A stretch of 18,262 nt of DNA from Anaerolineae bacterium (GTDB lineage Bacteria > Chloroflexota > Anaerolineae > JAAYZQ01). The DNA is taken from contig JAFGIA010000113.1 in assembly GCA_016929795.1 (NCBI GenBank), positions 1 to 18,262 of the forward strand, in the 5' to 3' direction. How positions within the stretch are numbered: position 1 is the first letter of the stretch; every line of letters starts with the position of its first letter. Below, in pieces: positions 1 through 7,258 of the stretch. The notes beneath the pieces were generated by a model. The model had not been told where the DNA came from. It did no database searches and saw only the letters and a list, made by a program, of their open reading frames with translations. Position numbers and translations under genes: made by a program.

Positions 1-130
1 CACCTGCTGGGGGAAAACGCCTTCTGTGGGCGCCATTCCCACCACAAAAGGTAGTTCGCCAACAGTCTCCTCGGAGGTGCAACGCACCTCAGAGTAGTTC
101 TACCACGGTGGCTATCCCTCCTGTGGCAAA
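1..130. other. Foldable segment, possible partial structured RNA
   Basis: No coding frame stands out. The segment can fold into an extended rod. A 7-bp hairpin (74-80 with 84-90, loop AAC) sits at the tip. Below it, GGTAG at 50-54 can pair with CTACC at 100-104, CCACC at 39-43 with GGTGG at 107-111, and GCCA at 32-35 with TGGC at 124-127, with internal bubbles between. A rod with bubbles just before a terminator-like stem (140-166) could be the end of a small RNA such as 6S RNA, but I do not recognise diagnostic 6S, RNase P, tmRNA or SRP sequence. The left part may lie outside the window, and strand is uncertain. Confidence 0.22.
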
Positions 131-166
131 ATAAAGCCAAGCCCGTCCCCTGGCACGGGACGGGCT
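128..166. terminator. Stem-loop, probable terminator
   Basis: A perfect 10-bp stem (AGCCCGTCCC at 140-149 with GGGACGGGCT at 157-166) encloses a 7-nt loop. Read on the minus strand the stem is followed by TGGCTTTATTTT (from 139 down to 128), a T-rich stretch, so it could end transcription of the minus-strand operon at 475-2786. Read on the plus strand the tail (CTTGCTCC) is a poor T tract, so plus-strand termination, for a possible RNA at 1-130, is less likely. Confidence 0.45.
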
Positions 167-365
167 CTTGCTCCACGTCGCTCACCTTGGCGCCCACCCC
201 GCGCCGGGGTCCCGCCTCGGGCCGGGTGCGCGCCGCGAGGCGTCTCTCTGACCCCCCGATTCTACTACAGGGCGGGGGAAAAGGCAAGATGAAGAGGCGG
301 CCGTAGTGGAGCGATGAGATCTGGATAGGGAGAGAGGGTGGGGAGAGGATCTCACCCTGGGTAGG

Positions 366-396
366 GGGGGATTGCTTCGCTTCGCTCGCAATGACA
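366..396. repeat. Dispersed intergenic palindrome (LRAKRSNP type)
   Basis: The core is ATTGC, then TTCGCTTCGCTC, then GCAAT (371-392), preceded by a G run and followed by GACA. Read on the minus strand it spells the peptide LRAKRSNP, a signature that turns up in many spurious hypothetical proteins across unrelated bacterial genomes because this intergenic repeat is frequent. This identification rests on memory of that pattern. Only one copy is in the window. Confidence 0.5.
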
Positions 397-413
397 GTTC
401 TTGGGTGGGGAGG

Positions 414-444
414 GGGGCCGTGCCGGCCCACGGCCCCTCTTTTC
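414..444 (+). terminator. GC-rich hairpin with T tract
   Basis: A 9-bp stem (GGGGCCGTG at 414-422 with CACGGCCCC at 429-437), a 6-nt loop and then TCTTTTC at 438-444 form a rho-independent-type structure reading rightwards. It would stop plus-strand transcription arriving from the left before it runs antisense into the secreted-protein operon. On the minus strand there is no T tract. Confidence 0.5.
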
Positions 445-474
445 GAGCGTTTCCCGGCGGCCGGACCGGGTTAC

Positions 475-768
475 TCAAGGCGCGTGCCGGACCACCAGCG
501 GCAGAAAGATGCGGGCCTGGACCGGCTCCTGCACCTGGCCGCCCATCCAAAAGCCGCCGCCCAGGACGTAGGGGCCGCCGCTCATCACGCCCGCATCAGG
601 CTGGCCGGCGGTCCCACCCAGGACGTAGGGGCCGCCGCGGCTGTGGGTGTGGCCGCCGCCGTCGACGGTGTTCCACGACAGGTCATGGCCGCCGCCGGTC
701 TGGGCCAGGGCCACCCCGGCGACCAGCAACACGCCCACGAGCGCCAAAAAGGTGAGTGCGTGCTTCAT
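475..768 (-). CDS. Small secreted protein with GGPYVLGG repeat and FLPLVV tail
   Basis: A 97-aa protein. It opens with a signal peptide (MKH, then a hydrophobic stretch to about residue 22, with a probable cut after ALA). The mature part is glycine-rich and carries GGPYVLGG twice (about residues 45-52 and 64-71), around GTAGQPDAG and followed by GGFW. This pattern is common in secreted proteins of Chloroflexota and Planctomycetota. The tail IFLPLVVRHAP resembles the FLPIVLKH end of the unrelated gene at 16546. The start ATG overlaps the upstream gene's stop as ATGA, which implies translational coupling and fixes the start. The repeat is also a 21-bp exact direct repeat in DNA (560-580 and 617-637). 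Function is unknown; a cell-envelope role alongside the S74 protein is inferred from the coupling. Confidence 0.75.
   Translation of the reverse strand: MKHALTFLALVGVLLVAGVALAQTGGGHDLSWNTVDGGGHTHSRGGPYVLGGTAGQPDAGVMSGGPYVLGGGFWMGGQVQEPVQARIFLPLVVRHAP
560..637. repeat. 21-bp direct repeat inside the 97-aa gene
   Basis: The 21 bases at 560-580 recur exactly at 617-637, a period of 57 bp or 19 codons, and encode the two GGPYVLGG motifs. This is a coding repeat; exact identity at the DNA level suggests recent duplication or conversion. Confidence 0.8.
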
Positions 769-2786
769 GGTTTGCCCCCCGCCCGCCGCTGCACGAGCAC
801 GCCGCCAGCCACGACGGCCAGCCCGGCCAGCAGCCACCCGCCCGCCGGCCGGGCCGCGGCCGGCGCGCCGCTCGTCTTTTCCAGGGCGTCCAGGCGGGCT
901 TCCAGCGCCTCGACCTGGGCCTGCAGCGCCTGGTTCTCCAGGTACAAACCCTGGATGGCGGCCAGGGCCACGCCGTCGGCGTCGAGGCTGTTGATGTGGC
1001 GCTCGCTGTCGCCCAGCGCAAAGGCGGCGTGGAAGTCCTGGGCCATGGGCCCCATGTGGCGCACGGCCGCGTCCTCGGTGGTATAGTTCCAGGTGGAGAC
1101 GGGCATGGCTGCCACTGCCTCCAGCACGGCCCGGGGATCGACCGCCTCGACGTTCTCCTTCAGGTCGCGGTCGCTGAGGCTGCTCCACGAGCCGCCGCCG
1201 GCATTGACGTATACGCCGGCAGTGAGCGAAGTCCACAAGTAATAGCCGCCGCTGGCCCGCGTCATCCACTGGTCGGGCGTATCGCTTGCGAGGTCGGCGG
1301 CCGTCGAGTCGTTCCAGACAAAGGACCCATCGTAGACGGCCTGTGCCCGCTGCCCGGCGGCAAAGCTGTACTGGCCCCCAGCTACGTTGTCGTGCCCGCC
1401 GGGCACGGTGGCGTAGGAAGCCGTGGCCCGGTTGCTCAGGCCGCCGCCCACGGTGGCATAGACCGCATCATCGGGGGTGGCGTCGCCGGCCTGGTTGTCG
1501 CCGCCGCCGCCCACCGTGCCGTACGCGTCGGTCACGCGGTTGCCGGTGGTGTCGTCGCCGGGATCGGAGCGGCCGCCGCCGGCGATGGTGCCATTGACGA
1601 CCATTACCGCCACGCTGTTGCCGTGGCCGCCGCCGATGGTGCTGTTGAAAGCCCCGTCGCCAATGGTGTTGAGAAAACCACCGGCAATCGCCCCGCCCTG
1701 CCCATGGGCCTCATTCTCTACTCCACCACACACGACGGACGCAGGGCTGGCATAGTTCTCGGCACCGCCGCCCACAAAGCTGACGTTCCCATCCGCAACG
1801 TTGTGATACCCACCACAGACGGTGGACGAGTCAATGTATGCCCGGTTCTGGGCACCGCCAGCCACGGTGGACCAGGTGCCATTGGCCTGGTTGCCAAAGC
1901 CGCCGGCCACGGTGGCCGCTTCTCCGTTGGCCTCGTTGCCACTCCCGCCGCCGACCGCCGCATATTCCTCCGTGGCCTGGTTTCCATTTCCCCCGGCGAC
2001 GGTGGCCCAGCCGGCATTGTCCGTCGCGCCATCGTCGCTGCCCACCCGGTTGTATAACCCGCCGCCCACCGTGCCCCAACTGTCGTACACGGCGTTGGGC
2101 TGGTAGTAGACGCCGCCGCCGCCGATGGTCGCCCCGGCCGCGCCGGCGGCGACGCTGTTGGCGTCGCAACCGCCGATGAGGTTGGGGCTATAGGCTCCCC
2201 AGTCATAGGCCCACTCCAGGCGCAGCGCGGCGGTGCTGCTCACGGCCAGGGTCAGGGCCACCTCGTCGGTCGTGCCCAGGAAGTTGGCGCCCGGGTCGGT
2301 GCCGGCGTTGCCGTTCAGCGACCAGGCATCCAGGGCGTGCAGGGCATAGGGCGCCGGGGTCAGCTCCTGGCGCGGGGCGAGGGCGGTGTAGGGATCCGCG
2401 CTGCCCGACGGCCGCAGGGCAATCTCGAGCCAGCGGGCCTCGCCGGTGAAATATTGGCTGCCGAACCGCAGTTTCACCGTAAAGAGCCCGTCGCTGCCGG
2501 GGATCAGGTCGTCGCTGATGGTCGCCAGCGGGGTGCCGCCACCGCTGACGGCGTAGAGCCGGTACTCCACATCGTACTCTCCACCGGCCGGGCTGCCATC
2601 ATCCAGCAGGCGGCCCTGGTAGGTAAAGCCGTTGTAGGCCTGCGCCTGGATGCCCGCCTCAAGAGACAGCGCCTCAAAAAGCGGGGCCTCTTGAGGTGGG
2701 GCCTCCTGGGCCAGGGTCAGGCTGCCGAGCAGGACGAGCAAGATGCCCGCCGCCACCACCGTCATGATTCTCTGTTTTGTTTTCAT
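765..2786 (-). CDS. Surface protein: YadA-head-like repeats plus S74 chaperone domain
   Basis: A 673-aa secreted protein. Residues 1-26 form a signal peptide ending SLTLA. A short beta-rich domain follows (from about FTYQGRLLDDG). Residues from about 205 to 470 hold some 15-16 short repeats of the type TVAGGxxNxA, about 15 residues each but often longer, as in YadA-type left-handed beta-helix heads. The C-terminal part is a peptidase S74 intramolecular chaperone beginning SDRDLKENV. The serine and lysine five residues apart (S538, K543) match the self-cleavage dyad known from phage endosialidase tail spikes. A coiled coil (ENQALQAQVEALEARL) and a membrane segment (about 650-665) ending QRRAGGKP close it. 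By analogy it should trimerise and may cut itself. The ATG at 2786 is chosen over one 8 codons upstream because GGAGGG sits 5 bases before it and a normal signal peptide follows. Confidence 0.88.
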   Translation of the reverse strand: MKTKQRIMTVVAAGILLVLLGSLTLAQEAPPQEAPLFEALSLEAGIQAQAYNGFTYQGRLLDDGSPAGGEYDVEYRLYAVSGGGTPLATISDDLIPGSDGLFTVKLRFGSQYFTGEARWLEIALRPSGSADPYTALAPRQELTPAPYALHALDAWSLNGNAGTDPGANFLGTTDEVALTLAVSSTAALRLEWAYDWGAYSPNLIGGCDANSVAAGAAGATIGGGGVYYQPNAVYDSWGTVGGGLYNRVGSDDGATDNAGWATVAGGNGNQATEEYAAVGGGSGNEANGEAATVAGGFGNQANGTWSTVAGGAQNRAYIDSSTVCGGYHNVADGNVSFVGGGAENYASPASVVCGGVENEAHGQGGAIAGGFLNTIGDGAFNSTIGGGHGNSVAVMVVNGTIAGGGRSDPGDDTTGNRVTDAYGTVGGGGDNQAGDATPDDAVYATVGGGLSNRATASYATVPGGHDNVAGGQYSFAAGQRAQAVYDGSFVWNDSTAADLASDTPDQWMTRASGGYYLWTSLTAGVYVNAGGGSWSSLSDRDLKENVEAVDPRAVLEAVAAMPVSTWNYTTEDAAVRHMGPMAQDFHAAFALGDSERHINSLDADGVALAAIQGLYLENQALQAQVEALEARLDALEKTSGAPAAARPAGGWLLAGLAVVAGGVLVQRRAGGKP

Positions 2787-2819
2787 CCTATCCCTCCTAT
2801 TCCAGGCCAATTATCGGGG

Positions 2820-2854
2820 GTTGGGATGTGTGCGGTGCCCGCACACATCCCAAC
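2820..2854. repeat. Perfect 16-bp inverted repeat upstream of the S74 gene
   Basis: GTTGGGATGTGTGCGG (2820-2835) pairs exactly with 2839-2854 across a 3-nt loop. It lies 34 bp before the start codon of the S74-domain gene, within its likely leader. Read on the minus strand it is preceded by TATCATCT (2874-2867) and a G run, as is the hairpin at 12089-12123. It could be an mRNA-stabilising or attenuating leader hairpin, or a small dispersed element. Confidence 0.85.
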
Positions 2855-2905
2855 TCCCCCCCCTTAAGATGATACCTGATTGTCGCCTCTCAAAAAGTTG
2901 GGCCA

Positions 2906-2940
2906 GGATGTAGGGCGGATTGGCCATCCGCCCTACATCC
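2906..2940. repeat. 35-bp palindromic element, copy 1
   Basis: A perfect 15-bp inverted repeat (GGATGTAGGGCGGAT at 2906-2920 with 2926-2940) with a 5-nt loop. A second copy of the same 35-bp length lies at 12089-12123 with 5 mismatches. Both sit in the leader of a minus-strand gene. Hairpins with the core TAGGGCGGAT are, to my recollection, frequent between genes in Chloroflexota. Confidence 0.85.
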
Positions 2941-2967
2941 CCCAAGTGATCGGGATCGTACACACTC

Positions 2968-2973
2968 ATTGTA
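2968..2973 (-). promoter_or_regulatory. Possible -10 box for the S74 operon
   Basis: The minus strand reads TACAAT here, close to the sigma-70 consensus, and would give a transcript start near 2961 and a leader of about 175 nt containing both hairpins. No good -35 box is found at 16-18 bp; TTCACA is 20 bp away. An alternative TATCAT at 2874-2869 also lacks a good -35 box. Confidence 0.3.
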
Positions 2974-3065
2974 GCATGGCGCTGTGAAGAAAATGTGAAT
3001 CGGAGACGGCCCGAGGCGGGCCGTCGAGCCAGTTTACGGATAGATACGCAAGATCCTGGCTCAAT

Positions 3066-3094
3066 TTGCCGGCCAGCCGTTTCTGGCCTATACT
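3066..3094 (+). promoter_or_regulatory. topA promoter, predicted leaderless
   Basis: TTGCCG (3066-3071), a 17-bp spacer and TATACT (3089-3094) form a good sigma-70-type promoter. The -10 box ends 6 bp before the topA ATG, so transcription would start at or within a base or two of the start codon. No Shine-Dalgarno sequence lies upstream of the ATG, which fits a leaderless mRNA. Confidence 0.6.
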
Positions 3095-3100
3095 TGGTCC

Positions 3101-5149
3101 ATGACCCAACTGGTGATCGTCGAGTCGCCGGCCAAGGCGAAAACGGTGGCCGGCATCCTGGGCCGGGGCTACCGGGTGGTGGCCTCGCTGGGCCATGTGC
3201 GCGACCTGCCGGCGAAGGAGCTGGGGGTGGACGTGGCGCAGGGCTTTCGCCCGCGCTATGTGACGGCGCGCGGCAAACAAAAGACGATCCAGAAGCTGCG
3301 CGAGGCGGCGCAGGGCGCCGAGGCGGTCTACCTGGCCACCGACCCGGACCGGGAAGGCGAGGCCATCGCCTGGCACGTGCTGCAGGTGCTCAAACTGCCA
3401 CGGGGGGTGCCGGTGCGGCGGGTGGCGTTTCACGCCATCACGCCGGCGGCGGTGCAGGAGGCGATGCGCGCGCCGGGGCAGCTCGACGAGCGGTTGGTGG
3501 AAGCGCAGCAGGCACGGCGCATCCTGGACCGGCTGGTGGGCTACCAGGTGAGCCCGCTGCTGTGGCGGCGGGTGCGCGGGGGGCGGCCGCCGCGCAAGGG
3601 GCGCAGCGGCGGGCTGTCGGCCGGGCGGGTGCAGACGGCGGCGCTGCGGCTGGTGGTGGACAGGGAGCGGGAGATCGAGCGCTTTGTGCCCGAGGAGTAT
3701 TGGACGCTCCACGCGCGGCTGGCCCAGCAGGCCGAAGGGGCAGCCCCCTTCCTGGCCGAGCTGTGGCGGGTCGCGGGAAAGAAGCCAGAGCTGAAAAGTG
3801 AGGCGGATGTGCAGCGGATCGTCGACGAGCTGGCCCCCCCCGATGGGCAGCCCCCTCTACCCCAGGGGCAGACGCTGTGGTGGGTGGAGAGGAGCGACAC
3901 GGCGCGCAAGCCGCGCCGGCCCGACCCGCCCTTCACGACGAGCACGCTGCAGCAGGCGGCGGCGCGCTCGCTCCACTACCCGCCGGGGCTGACGATGCGG
4001 CTGGCGCAGCAGTTGTACGAAGGGATCAAGCTGGGGGAGGAAGGCAGCGTCGGGCTGATCACCTACATGCGCACCGATTCGACGGCAGTGGCGCCCGAGG
4101 CCCAGGCGGCGGCGCGCGAGGTGATCGAGCGCTTCTGGGGAGCGGGGTCGCTGCCGGCCCGGCCGCCGGTGTACCAGACGCACGTCAAGGGGGCGCAGGA
4201 GGCGCACGAGGCGATCCGGCCGACGGACCCGCAGCGGACGCCGAAGGCGATGCGAGCGTTCCTGGACGAAAAGCAGGCGGCGCTGTACGAGCTGATCTGG
4301 CGCCGCTTTGTCGCCAGCCAGATGGCCGACGCGCTGTACGACGTGACGACGGTGGTGATCCCGACGGCGCGGGGCGAGCGCACGAACCGGCTGCCCTACC
4401 TCTTTCGCGCCGTGGGGCGGGTGCTGGTGTTCGCCGGGTTCCTGCAGGTGTACGAGGAGGGGCGCGACCCGGGCGAGGAGAGGGTCCCAGGTGGCCCTGG
4501 GGAAGCGGAGGGACCGCTGCCGCCGCTGCGGGCGGGCGAGGCGCTGGACCTGCTGGAGTTGATCCCCAAGCAACATTGGACGCAGCCGCCGCCGCGCTAC
4601 ACCGAGGCGTCGCTGATCAAGGAGCTGGAGCGGCGCGGCATCGGCCGGCCATCCACTTTTGCGGGCATGGTGGAGCTGATCCAGGCGCGGGGCTATGCCG
4701 TCAAGGAGCAGCGCTTCCTCAAGCCGGCGCCGCTGGGGGTGGCGGTGTGCGACCTGCTGGTGGATTTTTTTCCCGATCTGTTCGATTACGGGTTCACGGC
4801 GCAGATGGAACGGACGCTGGACGAGATCGCCGCCGGGCGGGCGGCGCGGCTGCCGGCGCTGGAAGCGTTCTGGGCGGGGCTGGAGCCGGCGCTGGAAAAG
4901 GCAGGGGCCGAGATGCCAACGGTCAGGGTGGAGGCACCGGCAGCGGGTGATGCGGCGGCGAGGGGCAAGGGCAAGGCGGGCGGGAGCGGGCGCGGCAAAA
5001 AAGGCGCGGCCCCGGCAGAGCCGGTGGGCAGAACCTGCCCCGAGTGCGGCGGCGAGCTGGTCCGGAGGACGGGCAAGTATGGCCCGTTCGTGGGATGCGG
5101 GAACTTTCCGAGGTGCCGGTACGTGGAAAAAAAGAGGCCCGCCGGTTAG
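3101..5149 (+). CDS. topA: DNA topoisomerase I (type IA)
   Basis: This enzyme relaxes negatively supercoiled DNA by cutting and rejoining one strand. The 682-aa protein begins with a TOPRIM domain: catalytic Glu8 in VIVESPAKA and the acidic DPDRE motif at 81-85. The active-site tyrosine is Y322 in LITYMRTDST. The C-terminus carries one four-cysteine zinc motif (C646, C649, C666, C672) after a basic Gly/Lys/Ala-rich linker. E. coli TopA is longer because of extra C-terminal domains, so this is a compact single-finger form. The start is fixed by the conserved N-terminus. A promoter lies directly upstream with no ribosome-binding site. The gene is divergent from the S74 surface-protein operon and 186 bp ahead of nadCA, which has its own likely promoter. 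Confidence 0.97.
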   Translation: MTQLVIVESPAKAKTVAGILGRGYRVVASLGHVRDLPAKELGVDVAQGFRPRYVTARGKQKTIQKLREAAQGAEAVYLATDPDREGEAIAWHVLQVLKLPRGVPVRRVAFHAITPAAVQEAMRAPGQLDERLVEAQQARRILDRLVGYQVSPLLWRRVRGGRPPRKGRSGGLSAGRVQTAALRLVVDREREIERFVPEEYWTLHARLAQQAEGAAPFLAELWRVAGKKPELKSEADVQRIVDELAPPDGQPPLPQGQTLWWVERSDTARKPRRPDPPFTTSTLQQAAARSLHYPPGLTMRLAQQLYEGIKLGEEGSVGLITYMRTDSTAVAPEAQAAAREVIERFWGAGSLPARPPVYQTHVKGAQEAHEAIRPTDPQRTPKAMRAFLDEKQAALYELIWRRFVASQMADALYDVTTVVIPTARGERTNRLPYLFRAVGRVLVFAGFLQVYEEGRDPGEERVPGGPGEAEGPLPPLRAGEALDLLELIPKQHWTQPPPRYTEASLIKELERRGIGRPSTFAGMVELIQARGYAVKEQRFLKPAPLGVAVCDLLVDFFPDLFDYGFTAQMERTLDEIAAGRAARLPALEAFWAGLEPALEKAGAEMPTVRVEAPAAGDAAARGKGKAGGSGRGKKGAAPAEPVGRTCPECGGELVRRTGKYGPFVGCGNFPRCRYVEKKRPAG

Positions 5150-5173
5150 CTTTTCCGGCGCGGAGAGCGCGCC
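5140..5173. other. Two mutually exclusive weak stem-loops after topA
   Basis: CGCCGG at 5140-5145 can pair with CCGGCG at 5155-5160, or GGCGCG at 5157-5162 can pair with CGCGCC at 5168-5173. Neither is followed by a T tract, so intrinsic termination after topA is doubtful and read-through into nadCA is possible. Confidence 0.3.
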
Positions 5174-5210
5174 CCTACAGGATCGGACCATTCTCGGGAT
5201 GGGGACGGAA

Positions 5211-5240
5211 TTGGTCGGAGGGTGCGGTTTGTGGTAGAAT
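5211..5240 (+). promoter_or_regulatory. Likely promoter of the nadCA-nadB operon
   Basis: TTGGTC (5211-5216), 18 bp, then TAGAAT (5235-5240), with an upstream TG (5232-5233) that makes an extended -10 element. Transcription would start near 5247, downstream of the in-frame ATGs at 5222 and 5243. This supports translation from the GTG at 5336. No NiaR- or NrtR-like operator is recognised. Confidence 0.5.
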
Positions 5241-5335
5241 CGATGGTGGAATCGGGCGATCGTGCCGGCAAGCGCGCCGCACCCAGCGGGTACCCGGGAT
5301 CGGAGCGGGGCGGAGACAAGGGAGAAAAAAGGCGA

Positions 5336-7249
5336 GTGGATAAGGGGCAAGAGATTCAGGAGCTGCTGGAGGCGGCCAGGCCGCTGATCGAGCTGGCGGT
5401 GGCGGAGGATATCGGCCCGGGCGACGCGACGAGCGAGTCGACGCTGCCGGCAGGGATGAGGCTGCAGGGCCGGATCGTGGCCAAGGAAGCGGGGGTGGTG
5501 GCAGGGCTGCCGGTGGCGGAAGCGGTGTTCCGGCGGGTGGAGCCGGGCATCGAGTTCGTGGCCCACGCGCACGACGGGCAGGAGGTGGTGGCGGGCGAGC
5601 TGGTGGCCGAGGTGACGGGGCCGGCGCGGGGGCTGCTGGCGGCGGAGCGGACGGCGCTCAACTTTTTGCAGCGGATGTCGGGCATTGCCACGCGGACGCG
5701 CGAGTTCGTGGACGCGGCCGCGTGCACGCGGGCGACGGTGCTCGACACGCGCAAGACGCTGCCGGGCTACCGGGTGCTAGACAAGTACGCGGTGCGGATG
5801 GGCGGCGGGGCGAACCACCGCATGGGGCTGTACGACATGGTGATGATCAAGGACAACCACGTCGATGCCGCGGGCGGGGTGGTGCCGGCGGTGGAGCGGG
5901 CGCGGGCAGGCCATCCGGCGCTGCCAGTCGAGGTGGAAGTGCGGACGCTGGAAGAGCTGGGCCAGGCGCTGAGCATCCGCCCGCCATTGGACCGCATCCT
6001 GCTGGATAACATGGACGCGGAGCAGATGCGGCAGGCGGTCGAGATGGCAGGGGAGCGCGTGCCACTGGAGGCGTCGGGCGGGGTGACGCTCGAGCGGGTG
6101 GCCGCGATCGCGGCCACGGGGGTGCACTATCTCTCGGCGGGGTCGCTGACGCACTCGCCGCGGGCGCTCGACCTGAGCATGAAGATCGCCAGGCCCGGGC
6201 GCGGGGCCGGCACCCCCGAACGGGGCGCGCGCATCGCCGCGATCAAGGCAGCGCTGGGCGAGCGGCTGGTGATCCTGGGCCACCACTACCAGCGCGACGA
6301 GGTGCTCGTTTACGCCGATTTGCGGGGCGACTCGCTCCAGTTGGCGCGGGAAGCGGCCGGGACGGAGGCGGAGTATATCGTATTCTGCGGCGTGCACTTT
6401 ATGGCCGAGACAGCGGCCATCCTGGCCCGGCCAGGGCAGCACGTGATCGCCCCCGACGTGACCGCCGGCTGCTACCTGGCCGACACGGCGAGCGTGGCCG
6501 GGGTGGCAGCAGCGTGGCGGCACCTGCACGGGGTGCTCGGCAACGCGGAGGAAGCAGTGACGCCGGTGACGTACGTCAACTCGTCGGCGGAGCTAAAGGC
6601 GTTCTGCGGCGCGCGGGGCGGGATCGTGTGCACGTCGGGCAACGCAGGGAGGGTGGTGCGCTGGGCGCTGGCGCGGCGCCCGCGGGTCTTTTTCTTTCCC
6701 GACCAGCACCTGGGGCGGAACACGGCGCTCGAACTGGGGATCGCGGCGGAAGAGATGGTGGTGTGGGATGCTTCCCGGTCCCCTGACGCGGCAATGATCC
6801 GCGGCGCCCGGGTGATCTTGTGGCCTGGCGCGTGCAACGTGCACCAGCGGTTCCGGCCGGAGCAGGTGCACGCGGTGCGCGAGCGGATGCCGGGCGTGCG
6901 GGTCATCGTGCATCCCGAGGCGCCGCGCGAGGTGGTGGCGCTGGCGGATGGCGCGGGCTCGACGGCGCAGATCATCGAGGAGGTGGCGGCGGCGCCGCCA
7001 GGCACGCGCTGGGCGATCGGCACCGAGGCGCGCCTGGTGCGGCGGCTGCAGGGGGAGCACCCGGAGCAAGAGATCGTGTTGCTGGCCGGCGTGGCGCCCT
7101 ACTGCCGGACGATGGGGCAGGTGACGGTGGAAAAGCTGGCGGCGGCCCTGGAAGCGGTGGCGGCGGGCGAGCCGGTGAACGAGGTGACGGTCGACGCCGA
7201 GACGGCGCGGCTGGCACGGCTGGCGCTGGAGCGGATGCTGGCGGTGTAG
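5336..7249 (+). CDS. Fused NadC-NadA: quinolinate phosphoribosyltransferase and quinolinate synthase
   Basis: One 637-aa frame carries two enzymes of NAD synthesis. Residues about 8-285 are NadC, which turns quinolinate and PRPP into nicotinate mononucleotide: AEDIGPGD, then VLDTRKTLPGYR, LDKYAVRMGGGANHR and MIKDNH. After a short Pro/Gly/Arg linker, residues about 298-637 are NadA, the iron-sulfur enzyme that makes quinolinate from iminoaspartate and dihydroxyacetone phosphate: ILGHHYQRDEV and the three cluster cysteines C351 (VFCGVHF), C432 (IVCTSG) and C590 (YCRTMG). Both halves look complete. The frame is open from 5222, but GTG 5336 is preferred: GGAG lies upstream, NadC proteins usually have about 10-25 residues before the AED motif, and the likely promoter lies between. 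NadB follows after 9 bp. The fusion order is the reverse of the pathway; channelling is an inference. Confidence 0.93.
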   Translation: MDKGQEIQELLEAARPLIELAVAEDIGPGDATSESTLPAGMRLQGRIVAKEAGVVAGLPVAEAVFRRVEPGIEFVAHAHDGQEVVAGELVAEVTGPARGLLAAERTALNFLQRMSGIATRTREFVDAAACTRATVLDTRKTLPGYRVLDKYAVRMGGGANHRMGLYDMVMIKDNHVDAAGGVVPAVERARAGHPALPVEVEVRTLEELGQALSIRPPLDRILLDNMDAEQMRQAVEMAGERVPLEASGGVTLERVAAIAATGVHYLSAGSLTHSPRALDLSMKIARPGRGAGTPERGARIAAIKAALGERLVILGHHYQRDEVLVYADLRGDSLQLAREAAGTEAEYIVFCGVHFMAETAAILARPGQHVIAPDVTAGCYLADTASVAGVAAAWRHLHGVLGNAEEAVTPVTYVNSSAELKAFCGARGGIVCTSGNAGRVVRWALARRPRVFFFPDQHLGRNTALELGIAAEEMVVWDASRSPDAAMIRGARVILWPGACNVHQRFRPEQVHAVRERMPGVRVIVHPEAPREVVALADGAGSTAQIIEEVAAAPPGTRWAIGTEARLVRRLQGEHPEQEIVLLAGVAPYCRTMGQVTVEKLAAALEAVAAGEPVNEVTVDAETARLARLALERMLAV

Positions 7250-7258
7250 GGGAGGGGG

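Larger units (their letters stand above)
167..474. other. Intergenic, no gene seen
   Basis: Apparent reading frames here run antisense to one another and have low-complexity, arginine/proline-rich translations typical of GC-rich noncoding DNA. Recognisable content is a 7-bp inverted repeat (CGCCTCG at 213-219 with CGAGGCG at 236-242), a purine-rich stretch at about 275-370, a copy of a common intergenic palindrome at 366-396 and a terminator-like hairpin at 414-444. Confidence 0.6.

Noticed and set aside
391..2057. Long plus-strand frames opposite the S74 surface-protein gene
   Set aside because: They are antisense to a gene with clear domains, and their translations are valine/glycine/alanine-rich mirror images of its repeats without any recognisable motif.
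1860..2110. Regular short repeats suggesting a CRISPR array or microsatellite
   Set aside because: The period is about 45 bp and in frame; the repeats encode the TVAGGxxNxA units of the beta-helix protein and vary like coding sequence.
2820..2940. Two inverted repeats as the ends of an insertion sequence
   Set aside because: They are two independent hairpins with different sequence, only about 50 bp apart, with no transposase between or near them.
5222..5335. Longer N-terminus for the NadC-NadA fusion from ATG 5222 or 5243
   Set aside because: The extra residues are unlike any NadC N-terminus, no ribosome-binding site precedes those ATGs, and a likely promoter overlaps them.
3857..5572. Long minus-strand frame opposite topA
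   Set aside because: GC-rich codon use leaves the antisense strand open. The translation is rich in Arg, His, Pro and Leu with no domain, while topA is certain.
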